From Acinetobacter zhairuonensis (GTDB lineage: Bacteria > Pseudomonadota > Gammaproteobacteria > Pseudomonadales > Moraxellaceae): a DNA stretch of 64,000 nt. The stretch is taken from assembly GCF_022601715.1 (NCBI RefSeq), contig NZ_JAKVIM010000002.1:62001-126000 (forward strand). The letters are read 5' to 3'. The notes under the pieces are model-generated. The model saw only the letters and a list, made by a program, of their open reading frames with translations, ran no database searches and had not been told where the DNA came from. The translations under genes and the position numbers were made by a program. Positions 37,810-46,612 of the stretch are shown here, piece after piece (the first letter of the stretch is position 1; each line of letters begins with the position of its first letter).

Positions 37810-38979
37810 ATGAACTCTAGTTTGTCTTTATTACATCCTTATCCATTTGAAAAGTTAAACAAGCTTTTTCAGGATGTACAAACCGCAGATTTACCTTTGA
37901 TCCCCCTTTCGATTGGTGAACCAAAGCATCCTGCACCAGAGTTTGTGAAACAAGCGATTATTGATAACTTCCAACATTTATCAACTTACCCGAACAGTAA
38001 AGGCTTACCTGAACTACGCTTGAGCATTGCCAACTGGTTAACACGTCGTTTTCATCTGAATCAAATTAACCCTGAACAGGAAATTTTACCGGTTTCAGGT
38101 ACGCGTGAAGCGATTTTTTCATTCGTACAAGCCTTGATTAATCGTGAAGAAAAACCTTATGTGGTGATGCCGAATCCGTTCTACCAAATCTATGAAGGGG
38201 CGACTTTACTGGCAGGCGCAGAACCGTATTTCATCAATTGTACAGAAGAGAACAATTACCTCGGTGATTTTGATGCGGTTCCTGCTGAAGTTTGGGAAAA
38301 GACTGCCTTACTGTTTGTCTGCACACCAGGTAACCCAACAGGGGCTGTCCTCTCTAAAGAACAGTTTAACAAGCTGATTGCACTGTCTGACCAATATGGT
38401 TTTGTGATTGCATCGGATGAATGCTATTCAGAACTTTGGTTTGATGAAGCACCAACAGGGCTTTTAGAAGTCTGTGCCGAAATTGGACGTAATGATTACA
38501 AGAACTGTGTGGTGTTCCACTCATTATCAAAACGTTCAAACTTACCAGGCATGCGTTCAGGTTTTGTCGCAGGTGATGCAGCCCTACTCAAACCTTATTT
38601 GCAATATCGTACCTATCATGGTGCAGCGATGCCTGTACAACACCAGTTAGCATCTATTGCAGCTTGGGATGATGAAACACACGTTGAAGACAACCGCGTA
38701 CAGTACCGTGCCAAATTTAATTTATTCCAGTCGGAATTAGGTCATTTACTGCCGTTGAAAAAACCAGATGCGGGTTTTTATTACTGGTTAAAAGTAGATA
38801 ATGATGAAGTATTTGCCAAAATGCTGATGGAAAAAGCCCATATTAAGGTGCTTCCGGGACGTTATTTATCTCGTGAAACAGAGACTGGCAACCCTGGTGA
38901 AAATCATGTTCGCCTTGCACTGGTTGCAGATCTGGCTCAGTGTGAACAAGTCGTGAAACGCTTAAAAGCCATCCTCTAA
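37810..38979 (+). CDS. dapC: Succinyldiaminopimelate transaminase
   Basis: A 389-residue class I/II PLP aminotransferase. The PLP lysine is in SLSKRSNLPGMRSGF, with VCTPGNPTGAVLS and DECYSELWF in the cofactor pocket. The sequence and its position after glnD identify DapC, which makes N-succinyl-LL-diaminopimelate for lysine and cell wall. The gene begins 25 bases after the glnD stop and has no own terminator between, so the two are likely co-transcribed. Confidence 0.88.
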   Translation: MNSSLSLLHPYPFEKLNKLFQDVQTADLPLIPLSIGEPKHPAPEFVKQAIIDNFQHLSTYPNSKGLPELRLSIANWLTRRFHLNQINPEQEILPVSGTREAIFSFVQALINREEKPYVVMPNPFYQIYEGATLLAGAEPYFINCTEENNYLGDFDAVPAEVWEKTALLFVCTPGNPTGAVLSKEQFNKLIALSDQYGFVIASDECYSELWFDEAPTGLLEVCAEIGRNDYKNCVVFHSLSKRSNLPGMRSGFVAGDAALLKPYLQYRTYHGAAMPVQHQLASIAAWDDETHVEDNRVQYRAKFNLFQSELGHLLPLKKPDAGFYYWLKVDNDEVFAKMLMEKAHIKVLPGRYLSRETETGNPGENHVRLALVADLAQCEQVVKRLKAIL

Positions 38980-38991
38980 GCACAAAGCACT

Positions 38992-39020
38992 TAACAAGGG
39001 CTATACTGTAGCCCTTGTTA
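38992..39020. terminator. Shared hairpin between convergent dapC and transporter gene
   Basis: A perfect 12-bp stem (38992-39003 with 39009-39020) with a 5-nt loop overlaps the stop codon of the minus-strand gene. T runs are weak on both sides. Confidence 0.6.
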
Positions 39021-40217
39021 AGCTTCAAATGGTTGTGCAAAAATAATGACGATTAAACACAGCACTGCGACAGCAAAAGAAAAAGCAAATTTCAACCAAT
39101 GCCGTTGATATTGAACCACCATAGCACTGATACATTGTAGAAAATAATAAATTGCGAAGCCCTTGGACGCTAAATTAATAATTTCAAAAATATCAAAACT
39201 CCAGACCAAGACCAAACACATCACTGTAATCAATAAATATGCAATTTTGACTGGAATATGATGCCCTGACAGTTCATTGACCAAGCCACCATTGCCCGAA
39301 AAATCAGCCAACGCTGCACTCAACTGACTGGTAATCGCAGCAACAAGTAAAAATATCGGCGCCCCGACAAAAACATATTGAGCAATATCGATGACCGAAG
39401 TATCCGCAATTTGTCCACTTAATGGATGCAGTTCAAAAACCAGACTAAACAGCAAAATAAATAAAATATAAATAATGGTACTCAGCCATTGTGCATATTT
39501 CATACTTTTGACGCGGGTTGCAGCGGAATATTCTTTGCCCAAATAACGGCTGGTTTCAAAACCCTGCACCATAATTAATAACCCCAGCATCATGGGAATA
39601 TGCTTGGGATCGAACTGGAAAGTTTCTGATACTGGCGCAACATGATCTAAATTAAAAACAAATAAAGCCAGTAGAAAGACGGTCACAATACTGAGTTTAA
39701 TATGTACCGCCAGAACTTCTATTTTTTCAAGAAGGCGAAATCCTTTTAGATAGCCAAATAGCGCAATACACAATAAAACTGCCGTTGTTATAATTTGAGT
39801 CAGATAAGGATAATCAAAAGGTAAAACCCGATTTATAAATGAAGAAAATAAATACAAATAATAAGTGACTGAGAGTACATAGGCAAAAGTCAGTGCAATA
39901 TCACTAAACCGCTCTACGGTTAATAAATGAATATTGTTCTTTTTGGACACCAAAGGTTCTACTGCCACAATATTCCAGCGAATGACTTGCCCGACAAGAT
40001 AAGAAAAGACACACAATCCAATCATTACCCAAACCGCATAAGGTCCACTCAAATCATTGAGTAGCGGCGCTGCAATTAAGAAACCACTCCCGATAATCGA
40101 AGCCAAAGGCGTAACGGTCGCTCGCCATAATTCATGCTGACGAACCACGGGCAAGGTGAGCAAGGTAAAAATAATTAAGGCAATAACCATTAGAATAATT
40201 GTGAAAAGCGGCATCAT
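39018..40217 (-). CDS. APC-superfamily-like membrane transporter
   Basis: A 399-residue membrane protein with about 11 hydrophobic segments. An unwound first-helix-like motif (TPLASIIGSGFLIAAPLLND) and the overall layout suggest an amino acid or organic cation transporter of the APC superfamily, but no close subfamily was recognised. It is monocistronic and convergent with dapC, sharing the hairpin at its stop codon. Substrate unknown. Confidence 0.7.
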   Translation of the reverse strand: MMPLFTIILMVIALIIFTLLTLPVVRQHELWRATVTPLASIIGSGFLIAAPLLNDLSGPYAVWVMIGLCVFSYLVGQVIRWNIVAVEPLVSKKNNIHLLTVERFSDIALTFAYVLSVTYYLYLFSSFINRVLPFDYPYLTQIITTAVLLCIALFGYLKGFRLLEKIEVLAVHIKLSIVTVFLLALFVFNLDHVAPVSETFQFDPKHIPMMLGLLIMVQGFETSRYLGKEYSAATRVKSMKYAQWLSTIIYILFILLFSLVFELHPLSGQIADTSVIDIAQYVFVGAPIFLLVAAITSQLSAALADFSGNGGLVNELSGHHIPVKIAYLLITVMCLVLVWSFDIFEIINLASKGFAIYYFLQCISAMVVQYQRHWLKFAFSFAVAVLCLIVIIFAQPFEA

Positions 40218-40363
40218 TATTCTCGTCTAATACGTACAAACTACTCTTTAATAAGTCTAAAAACCGAATCCAATCACCTAAATTCTAGTTAAAGAGCGAT
40301 CATCTAATCGCTCTGATATTCTTGATTTGGGAGACCAACGTTCAAGATGCACTTCTTAAAAAA

Positions 40364-40984
40364 TCACGCCATAAAGATGAGCAACATCAAGGCAAAACCT
40401 GCAAAGCAACATCCAGAAACTCGATATAGCCCGACTGATTTTTTCTTTAAGTAGTTTAAACACCCTCTCCAATTCAGCATATGTAATAAAAATAAATTCC
40501 AGATCAGCACCACACTGACCAACCAAAGACTAAGTAAAACAAATACCTTGGCATTAAATCGATCATACACCAATATGACTAGACTGCTATAAAACATCAA
40601 ATTTTTTGGATTTAATACACTGGACTGTAGACCTTGAAGAAAACACGTCATGCGTGAAGTTTTAAGCTGCTCTCGATCCCTCGGTGTTTCGTCTAAATAC
40701 AGCTCATCATGCTGCTGAAAACACAGCCATGCTAAATAAAATAAATAGGCGACTCCTAAGTACTGTAATACATACAGTGACATCGGATGTATTTTCCCCA
40801 ACCACCACAAAGAAGCAAAAATAACCAGAAAAATTAATGCATTGCCGCAAGCAATACCGAGCACTGTATAACGCGTCAAGTTGGACCCATATTTAATTAA
40901 ATGCATTAAGATGAGAAAAAAGTCAGGTCCGGGAGAAAGCAGCGCGATAAAATGGGTCAATGCGATAAATAAAAATAATTCCAT
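40364..40984 (-). CDS. LysE/RhtB-family exporter
   Basis: A 206-residue membrane protein with about six segments. The family start FIALLSPGPDFFLILMHLIK and the block LQGLQSSVLNPKNLMFYSSL are typical of LysE/RhtB amino acid exporters. The AraC-type regulator just upstream on the same strand may control it. The exported compound is unknown. Confidence 0.87.
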   Translation of the reverse strand: MELFLFIALTHFIALLSPGPDFFLILMHLIKYGSNLTRYTVLGIACGNALIFLVIFASLWWLGKIHPMSLYVLQYLGVAYLFYLAWLCFQQHDELYLDETPRDREQLKTSRMTCFLQGLQSSVLNPKNLMFYSSLVILVYDRFNAKVFVLLSLWLVSVVLIWNLFLLHMLNWRGCLNYLKKKSVGLYRVSGCCFAGFALMLLIFMA

Positions 40985-41031
40985 AACTTATCTCAATCAA
41001 TTCGTGAGATAAGCCTAGTAGCTACTTAAAT

Positions 41032-41910
41032 TTAATTATTGTATGAAATTGCGCGACGATGCTGCTTTTGATAAACCTTTGGTGTGATGCCTGTGAGCTG
41101 TTTAAATACACGCTGAAAATGACTTTGATCACTAAAACCCAATTGATAACTCAACGCTGCAATCTCCTGCCCCTGCCGCAATAGTTTACGGGCGGCATTA
41201 ATTTTTAAGTTGAGCTGATAGGCATGCGGAGTTAAGCCCAAATTCGACTTAAATAAGCGAATAATGGCATAGCGACTTAAACCACTTTGCTCGGACAATT
41301 GCTGCAAAGAAAGAAATTCTTCTATTGCGCCAAGTCTAGACATGAGTAGTTGAAATTCCTGCTGTGCATAGCCATTTTCTTTCAATAATTCTAGGTTCAG
41401 GTTTGGAAACAATAACTCAGTTAAGGTCTGAATCAGCAACTGTTCTTTGTGCAAGTAAGAAATGGAATGATCAAATAAACTTTGATTTAAAACACAAAAA
41501 TCTGAATACAATTGTTGAGATTGATAAAGCTGGGGTTTGTATTGCGGAATTGAATCACAGCGGAAATCTTGTTCAGCTTCCTGTAGCAACTGTTGTAACC
41601 AGAGCATATCCAGATGCATCATCTGGTAACTCCACGCCCGATCTGGCTCAGGATTACAGGAGTGTTCAACATGCGCAGGAATTAAAACCAATGTTCCTGA
41701 CTCAATTTTCTGTGTGCCTACAAAGTGACTACAAAAAACACTTTGCCCAAGATCTACAGCACCAATCGAAAAAGTTGGATGACTATGTGCTCGATAGCAA
41801 GCGCGGCTATGACATGCCTTACGTGTTTCCACATAAGGCATATTCGGGTCACTCCAAAACTCCGTCTGAGCTTTGGAGGCATCATTGGAAAGCTGCAATC
41901 TATTCAACAT
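41032..41910 (-). CDS. AraC-family transcriptional regulator
   Basis: A 292-residue regulator with an N-terminal cupin-like sensing domain (YRAHSHPTFSIGAVDLG, LIPAHVEHSCNPEP) and a C-terminal double helix-turn-helix (LSLQQLSEQSGLSRYAIIRL and IAALSYQLGFSDQSHFQRVF). It is encoded directly upstream of a LysE exporter, a common pairing in which the regulator senses the exported amino acid. It starts only a few bases after the gpx stop, so it may be co-transcribed with gpx. A GTG at 41913 is an alternative start. Confidence 0.88.
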   Translation of the reverse strand: MLNRLQLSNDASKAQTEFWSDPNMPYVETRKACHSRACYRAHSHPTFSIGAVDLGQSVFCSHFVGTQKIESGTLVLIPAHVEHSCNPEPDRAWSYQMMHLDMLWLQQLLQEAEQDFRCDSIPQYKPQLYQSQQLYSDFCVLNQSLFDHSISYLHKEQLLIQTLTELLFPNLNLELLKENGYAQQEFQLLMSRLGAIEEFLSLQQLSEQSGLSRYAIIRLFKSNLGLTPHAYQLNLKINAARKLLRQGQEIAALSYQLGFSDQSHFQRVFKQLTGITPKVYQKQHRRAISYNN

Positions 41911-41915
41911 CACGT

Positions 41916-42398
41916 TTATTGTTGCAATGCCTTTTCAATTTCTTCTTCCAAAGCTTCTGGCTTGGTGGTTGGTGCAAAACGGTTTAATACCGTTCCATCC
42001 TTACCAATTAAAAACTTGGTAAAGTTCCATTTAATTCCACTGCCCAAAATGCCTTTGCTGTTATTGGTGAGATAGCGAAAAATGGCGTGCGCTTCTGGAC
42101 CTTTGACATCCACCTTGGAGAACATTGGAAACGTCACCCCATAATTTTTATGGCAGAACGCACCAATTTGGTCGTTTGAACCTGGATCCTGCCCCCCAAA
42201 TTGATTACATGGAAAGCCAAGCACCTCTAATCCCTGTGGCTTATATTTCTCATATAATTTTTCTAAACCTGCAAATTGCGGGGTAAAGCCACACTTACTC
42301 GCTGTGTTTACGATTAATAAAACTTTCCCCTCATAATCGGCAAAAGATTTATTTCTTCCATCTAACAACTCAGCTTCAAACTGATATATGTTGGTCAT
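41916..42398 (-). CDS. Glutathione peroxidase family protein
   Basis: A 160-residue thiol peroxidase. The catalytic Cys is in [19 protein letters not shown], the Gln in [12 protein letters not shown] and the Trp in KWNFTKFLI. Such Cys-type enzymes usually take electrons from thioredoxin. Its start overlaps the stop of msrB by four bases (ATGA), so the two oxidative-repair genes are coupled. Confidence 0.93.
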   Translation of the reverse strand: MTNIYQFEAELLDGRNKSFADYEGKVLLIVNTASKCGFTPQFAGLEKLYEKYKPQGLEVLGFPCNQFGGQDPGSNDQIGAFCHKNYGVTFPMFSKVDVKGPEAHAIFRYLTNNSKGILGSGIKWNFTKFLIGKDGTVLNRFAPTTKPEALEEEIEKALQQ

Positions 42399-42814
42399 GG
42401 ATAGGTTTCCTCGTCATTTTTTTCTTGTGATTGTAATTCTAATGAAGCCGAATTCACGCAATAGCGCAATCCTGTCGGCTGCGGACCATCCTCAAAAACA
42501 TGCCCCAAATGTGCGTCACAATGATGACAAACGATTTCTGTTCGCTCCATGCCATGTGAGCTATCTGGCATCTCATCAATTGCCCCTCCAGCAATTGGTT
42601 TAAAAAAGCTAGGCCAGCCGCAGCCACTGTCAAATTTCGTGGTAGACGAAAACAACGGTGTTCCGCAGCAACGGCAAACATAAGTTCCTTCTTGCTTGGT
42701 ATTCCAGTATTTCCCCGTAAAAGCTGGTTCTGTTCCTTTTTGTCGAGTTATTCGAAATTCTTCTGGAGATAACTCTCTTTGCCATTCACGGTCTGTTTTA
42801 TTGAGTTTTCCCAT
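42395..42814 (-). CDS. msrB: Peptide-methionine (R)-S-oxide reductase
   Basis: A 139-residue MsrB. Zinc ligands form two CXXC pairs (CRCCG and CHHC), the core is [10 protein letters not shown], and the catalytic Cys is in RYCVNSASL. It repairs methionine-R-sulfoxide in proteins. It is the first gene of an msrB-gpx pair. Confidence 0.95.
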   Translation of the reverse strand: MGKLNKTDREWQRELSPEEFRITRQKGTEPAFTGKYWNTKQEGTYVCRCCGTPLFSSTTKFDSGCGWPSFFKPIAGGAIDEMPDSSHGMERTEIVCHHCDAHLGHVFEDGPQPTGLRYCVNSASLELQSQEKNDEETYP

Positions 42815-43043
42815 GATTACTTCCCTTTCTATCTTGCTGTTTAAAAATAGGATAATCTTATATTTACGTCATTCATTCTAAAATTTCTAGTCTTTACTTA
42901 ACAATTTACAAAAGACTTATCATTTTCTTAAAAGCAAAAAGTAAGCAAAATAAAAATTATGGTGAGCATCTTTATTTAAGAAATGCTTTTTTGTGAGCAA
43001 AATAGGTGGTATTCTTGTGGTCATGCTGACTTAGGATTAAAAA

Positions 43044-44474
43044 ATGTCGCAAAAAAAGAGCGTTATTTTTAAACATCTACTGCCTGTGATTAAACAATAT
43101 CAACAGGCTGGGTATACGCATGAAAAAATTGTTGCTTTACTCAGAGACGAACATGATCTCGATTTGGTGACAACAGAAACATTTAAAAGTTATTTATACC
43201 GTTATGCAAAAGTGACCCCCACTCCTTCCGAGACTCTCAAAATGCCGAACACTAATCAAACCCCACGCGAAATAAAAAAATCGTCTAAGCTCGAGCATGT
43301 ATGCTACGACATCCGTGGACCAGTGTTACGAGCGGCCATCGAGATGGAAGAAGCTGGTCATAAGATTATCAAGTTAAATATTGGTAACCCTGCGCCATTT
43401 GGCTTTGAAGCTCCACAAGAAATTATTAATGACGTCGCTTTAAACCTGCCAAATGCTGTGGGTTATACTGACTCAAAAGGAATTTTCCCTGCACGTAAAG
43501 CCATTTGCCAGTATTACCAGCAAAAAGGCATCTTCGATATGCATGTCAATGATGTCTATATCGGCAATGGTGTTTCTGAACTGATTGTAATGGCAATGCA
43601 AGGTCTATTGGATGATGGTGATGAAATGCTGGTGCCTATGCCTGACTATCCTCTCTGGACTGCGGCAGTCAACTTATCTGGCGGTACCGCGATTCATTAC
43701 AAATGCGATGAAGAAAATTTCTGGTATCCAGACATTGCGGACATGGAAAGCAAAATCACGCCAAATACCCGCGGTATTGTGATTATTAACCCGAACAATC
43801 CAACAGGTGCAGTTTATCCTCGTCACGTCTTGGAGCAAATTGTTGCTTTAGCGAAAAAGTACGACCTGATTTTGTTTGCAGATGAAATTTACGACAAAAT
43901 TGTTTATGACGGTATTGAACACGTTTCAGTTGCTGCTTTGGCGGGTGATCAACTCTGTATTTCATTTAATGGTCTATCGAAAGCATATCGTATTGCAGGC
44001 TATCGCTCAGGCTGGATGGCAATTACAGGCGATAAATCTCGCGCAATGGATTATATCGAAGGTTTGGATATGTTGGCGTCTATGCGCCTATGTGCCAATC
44101 ACCAAGCGCAATATGCGATTCAAACGGCATTAGGCGGTTATCAATCGATTAATGATTTAATCCGTCCAGGTGGTCGTTTGTATGAACAGCGTAATATCGC
44201 ATGGCAAATGCTGAATGACATTCCAGGTGTCTCTTGCGTGAAACCTGAAGGTGCGATGTACTGCTTCCCCAAACTTGATCCAGAAGTGTATCCGATTCAG
44301 GATGATGAGAAACTCATGCTTGACTTGCTGCGTGCGGAGAAAGTCCTCTTGGTTCAAGGCACTGGCTTTAACTGGCCAACACCGGATCATTTCCGTGTGG
44401 TGTTCTTACCAGCGGAAAATGAGCTGCGTGAAGCGATTACCCGTGTAGGTCGTTTCTTGGCGAAATTACGCTAA
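43044..44474 (+). CDS. alaA: AlaA-type aminotransferase with an extra N-terminal domain
   Basis: A 476-residue PLP enzyme. From residue 80 on it matches the alanine-synthesising transaminase AlaA (SSKLEHVCYDIRGPVLRAA, INPNNPTGAVYP, PLP lysine in FNGLSKAYRIAGYRSGW). E. coli AlaA has about 405 residues and begins at the SSKLE region. The additional 70 residues (FKHLLPVIKQYQQAGYTHEK, then TFKSYLYRYAKV) form a predicted helical unit similar in pattern to small DNA-binding domains of plasmid mobilisation proteins. No alternative start with a good site was seen near SSKLE, and AGGA precedes 43044. Confidence 0.88.
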   Translation: MSQKKSVIFKHLLPVIKQYQQAGYTHEKIVALLRDEHDLDLVTTETFKSYLYRYAKVTPTPSETLKMPNTNQTPREIKKSSKLEHVCYDIRGPVLRAAIEMEEAGHKIIKLNIGNPAPFGFEAPQEIINDVALNLPNAVGYTDSKGIFPARKAICQYYQQKGIFDMHVNDVYIGNGVSELIVMAMQGLLDDGDEMLVPMPDYPLWTAAVNLSGGTAIHYKCDEENFWYPDIADMESKITPNTRGIVIINPNNPTGAVYPRHVLEQIVALAKKYDLILFADEIYDKIVYDGIEHVSVAALAGDQLCISFNGLSKAYRIAGYRSGWMAITGDKSRAMDYIEGLDMLASMRLCANHQAQYAIQTALGGYQSINDLIRPGGRLYEQRNIAWQMLNDIPGVSCVKPEGAMYCFPKLDPEVYPIQDDEKLMLDLLRAEKVLLVQGTGFNWPTPDHFRVVFLPAENELREAITRVGRFLAKLR

Positions 44475-44487
44475 TAAGATCCTGCTC

Positions 44488-44517
44488 AAAAAGCCGCATT
44501 TAATATGCGGCTTTTTT
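44488..44517 (+). terminator. Terminator after alaA
   Basis: A perfect 12-bp stem (44488-44499 with 44505-44516) with a 5-nt loop and T-run tail. Confidence 0.88.
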
Positions 44518-44595
44518 GTTTTTTCCTTTTGCTCCCATCTTAAATTAGCTTGCTGAAGTGCTACACTGCTAGACATGAAATAATGAGCGAATGAC

Positions 44596-45327
44596 ATGAC
44601 TTATCAAGTACATATCATTGATGTAAAAAATCAATTACAGAACTACATTTGGTTACTCGAACATACAGACTCTCATGAAGTGATTGCAGTTGACCCAACG
44701 GAAGCACAATTGGTCGAAGATTATTGCCAAGAGCATCAGCTAAAGCTCAGCCAAATTTGGCTCACGCATTGGCATAAAGACCATATTGGCGGGGTTCCCG
44801 AGCTATTGGTCAATCGTAATATTCCTGTCTATGGTCCACGTGACGAGCTCAGCAAGATTGCGTTTATCACCCATCCACTCGGTGATGGTGAGCATTTCAA
44901 CTTTCATGATGTTCGTATTGATGTGATTGCGGTGCCTGGACACACCCTAGGGCACATCGTTTATTTTAGTGATGCCTTAGATATAGTGTTTTGTGGCGAT
45001 ACTTTATTTGCCATGGGCTGTGGGCGTGTCTTTGAAGGAACCTTCGAGCAGATGTATCACTCGCTTAACCGTTTGGCAGCCTTACCACCAAGAACCCAAG
45101 TTTATTGTACCCATGAATATACGCTATCGAATGCAAAATTTGCCCTGCACGTAGAACCCGATAACCTAGAAATTCAACAACGCTTTGAACAAGTTGAAGC
45201 ACTACGTATGCTGGGTCAACCGACCTTGCCGAGCACAATTGAAATTGAGCTGGAAACCAACCCATTTTTAAGGGCACAAAGTGTTGAAGAGTTTCAAAGA
45301 TTACGTGAATTAAAAGATGACTTTTAA
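44596..45327 (+). CDS. gloB: Hydroxyacylglutathione hydrolase (glyoxalase II)
   Basis: A 243-residue metallo-beta-lactamase-fold enzyme. The metal motif is THWHKDHIGG, with further ligands in PGHTLGHIVYF, FCGDTLFAMGCGRVFEG and CTHEYTLSNA. It completes methylglyoxal detoxification by hydrolysing S-lactoylglutathione. Length and the C-terminal helical part fit GloB. Confidence 0.93.
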   Translation: MTYQVHIIDVKNQLQNYIWLLEHTDSHEVIAVDPTEAQLVEDYCQEHQLKLSQIWLTHWHKDHIGGVPELLVNRNIPVYGPRDELSKIAFITHPLGDGEHFNFHDVRIDVIAVPGHTLGHIVYFSDALDIVFCGDTLFAMGCGRVFEGTFEQMYHSLNRLAALPPRTQVYCTHEYTLSNAKFALHVEPDNLEIQQRFEQVEALRMLGQPTLPSTIEIELETNPFLRAQSVEEFQRLRELKDDF

Positions 45328-45841
45328 ATTTTTAGCTTTACAAAAATCACTATTTCTGGGGATAGAGCGAAGTTAAAATTCACGGTTTAATAGTCTCATA
45401 AAAGCAATAAAATACAATCATAAACCGAAAGATTTTTGTTTATTTTCAATAAGAATAACAAGAACTGAAAATAAACATGACTCTCTAATTTTTTGCACTA
45501 ACCACACGGGCAATGTGGGCAAAAAATTAGAGAGTCTTTCAATTAAAAATCCTTTATTTTGTACTACTGCTAGTCTGATTTTCTTCGATTCAAAAATAAA
45601 AAAAGCCCAGAGAAAGGTCACTCCAGGCATTGGAAACTTGCTGTATCTTTACACAAACAAGACACTTTTAAATAATCCGAAACTCATACTACATCAGAAG
45701 GTTGCAACATCCTAGCTGAATTTTAAAATATACGTGAAAAATACACTTTAATGATCAATTAAAATTCAAATATAACATGCATTTATAATCCATATTTACT
45801 ATGAATATTGATAGACAAGTGTGCTTTATACTCAACTAGAC
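45328..45841. other. Intergenic region with a long hairpin
   Basis: About 510 bases without a convincing gene. Overlapping short frames on both strands (minus 45418-45630, plus 45515-45715) run through the inverted repeat at 45479-45536 and lack good starts. The hairpin is the only clear element. Confidence 0.5.
45479..45536. repeat. Perfect 18-bp inverted repeat with inner stem
   Basis: GACTCTCTAATTTTTTGC at 45479-45496 pairs exactly with 45519-45536. The 22-nt interior holds a second small stem (45502-45506 with 45514-45518) around CGGGCAA. A short T run follows on the plus strand. It lies about 150 bases after gloB, far from an obvious 3' end, so it could be a terminator, a structured RNA or a miniature mobile element. 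Confidence 0.75.
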
Positions 45842-46225
45842 TTAGCTTGGAATTTTATCCAATGAACGACACTTCAAACTTAAGTTGCCTCGCGCAATAT
45901 CAGAGAGCATACGCCAGTCTGAAATAAAGCTATAAAGAGGCTGCTTGAAGGAAGCAGGTTTATTTTTCTCAAACATAAAATGTCCAACCCATGCACAGGC
46001 ATAACCTGGAATCAAACCATACAACACATATTTCGGTTTGCGTTGACGGATTGCTTTGGCAATGAAATATCCTCCGATTGTGCTGCCTAACACATGCAAA
46101 CGTCGACTAGTGATATTACGATGTTCAGTTAAATAAAATCGATAAAATTCGTTATAATTGCGGATCGGTAGTTGTGGTGATGGCACTGCTGTCACTTCAT
46201 TTTTCGGCTCTACGATTGCATTCAT
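45842..46225 (-). CDS. Mpo1-like (DUF962) protein, short
   Basis: A 127-residue protein with the DUF962 core: FYRFYLTEHRNITSRRLHVL, AWVGHFMFEKNKPASF and SFISDWRML. It has one or two hydrophobic stretches, fewer than the paralogue at 30171-30716. The conserved His residues (TEHRN, RLHVLG, GHF) could bind iron. Relatives in fungi act on 2-hydroxy fatty acids. The ATG at 46225 has AGGA ten bases upstream. Confidence 0.85.
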   Translation of the reverse strand: MNAIVEPKNEVTAVPSPQLPIRNYNEFYRFYLTEHRNITSRRLHVLGSTIGGYFIAKAIRQRKPKYVLYGLIPGYACAWVGHFMFEKNKPASFKQPLYSFISDWRMLSDIARGNLSLKCRSLDKIPS

Positions 46226-46612
46226 GTCAGTATCTTCCTAATTGTTCTAAATTCTTGATTTGCATTTCGCCCACACATCATTGTGTTTCAAGCAAAATTG
46301 GTCAATTACATTTTTGCTCACCTTTGGGCATTAAAATTGGCAAAAGATAACTTCTCGCCTTAAGCTTTTTCTTGCATATTGCATGCTTCGATTTTAGTTC
46401 AAGAAGCAAGACACATCTGGCTCTTTTTTATGTGATGTAGGTACATGATTGCTTCTTTGCGATTAGACAGCTTGATTGCTGATAATTTCACACTTAACTA
46501 CCGTACAGCATCGTTTTTTTCCGTTAGAATTTAATATTAACAAGTATGATCCCTTGTAAGCACTCAACTTAAAGTAGCTTCACTATTTTTCCAACTGATC
46601 TAAGGCAAATTT
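46226..46612. other. Intergenic region between Mpo1-like and CYTH genes
   Basis: About 390 bases between divergent genes, presumably holding both promoters. No open frame, hairpin or known operator was recognised. Confidence 0.4.

Noticed and set aside
45479..45536. Hairpin considered as an integron attC site
   Set aside because: The arms do not carry the RYYYAAC/GTTRRRY core sites and no cassette or integrase is nearby.
45418..45715. Overlapping 70- and 66-codon frames on opposite strands over the long hairpin
   Set aside because: Both cross the perfect inverted repeat, overlap each other and lack good starts; neither resembles a known protein.
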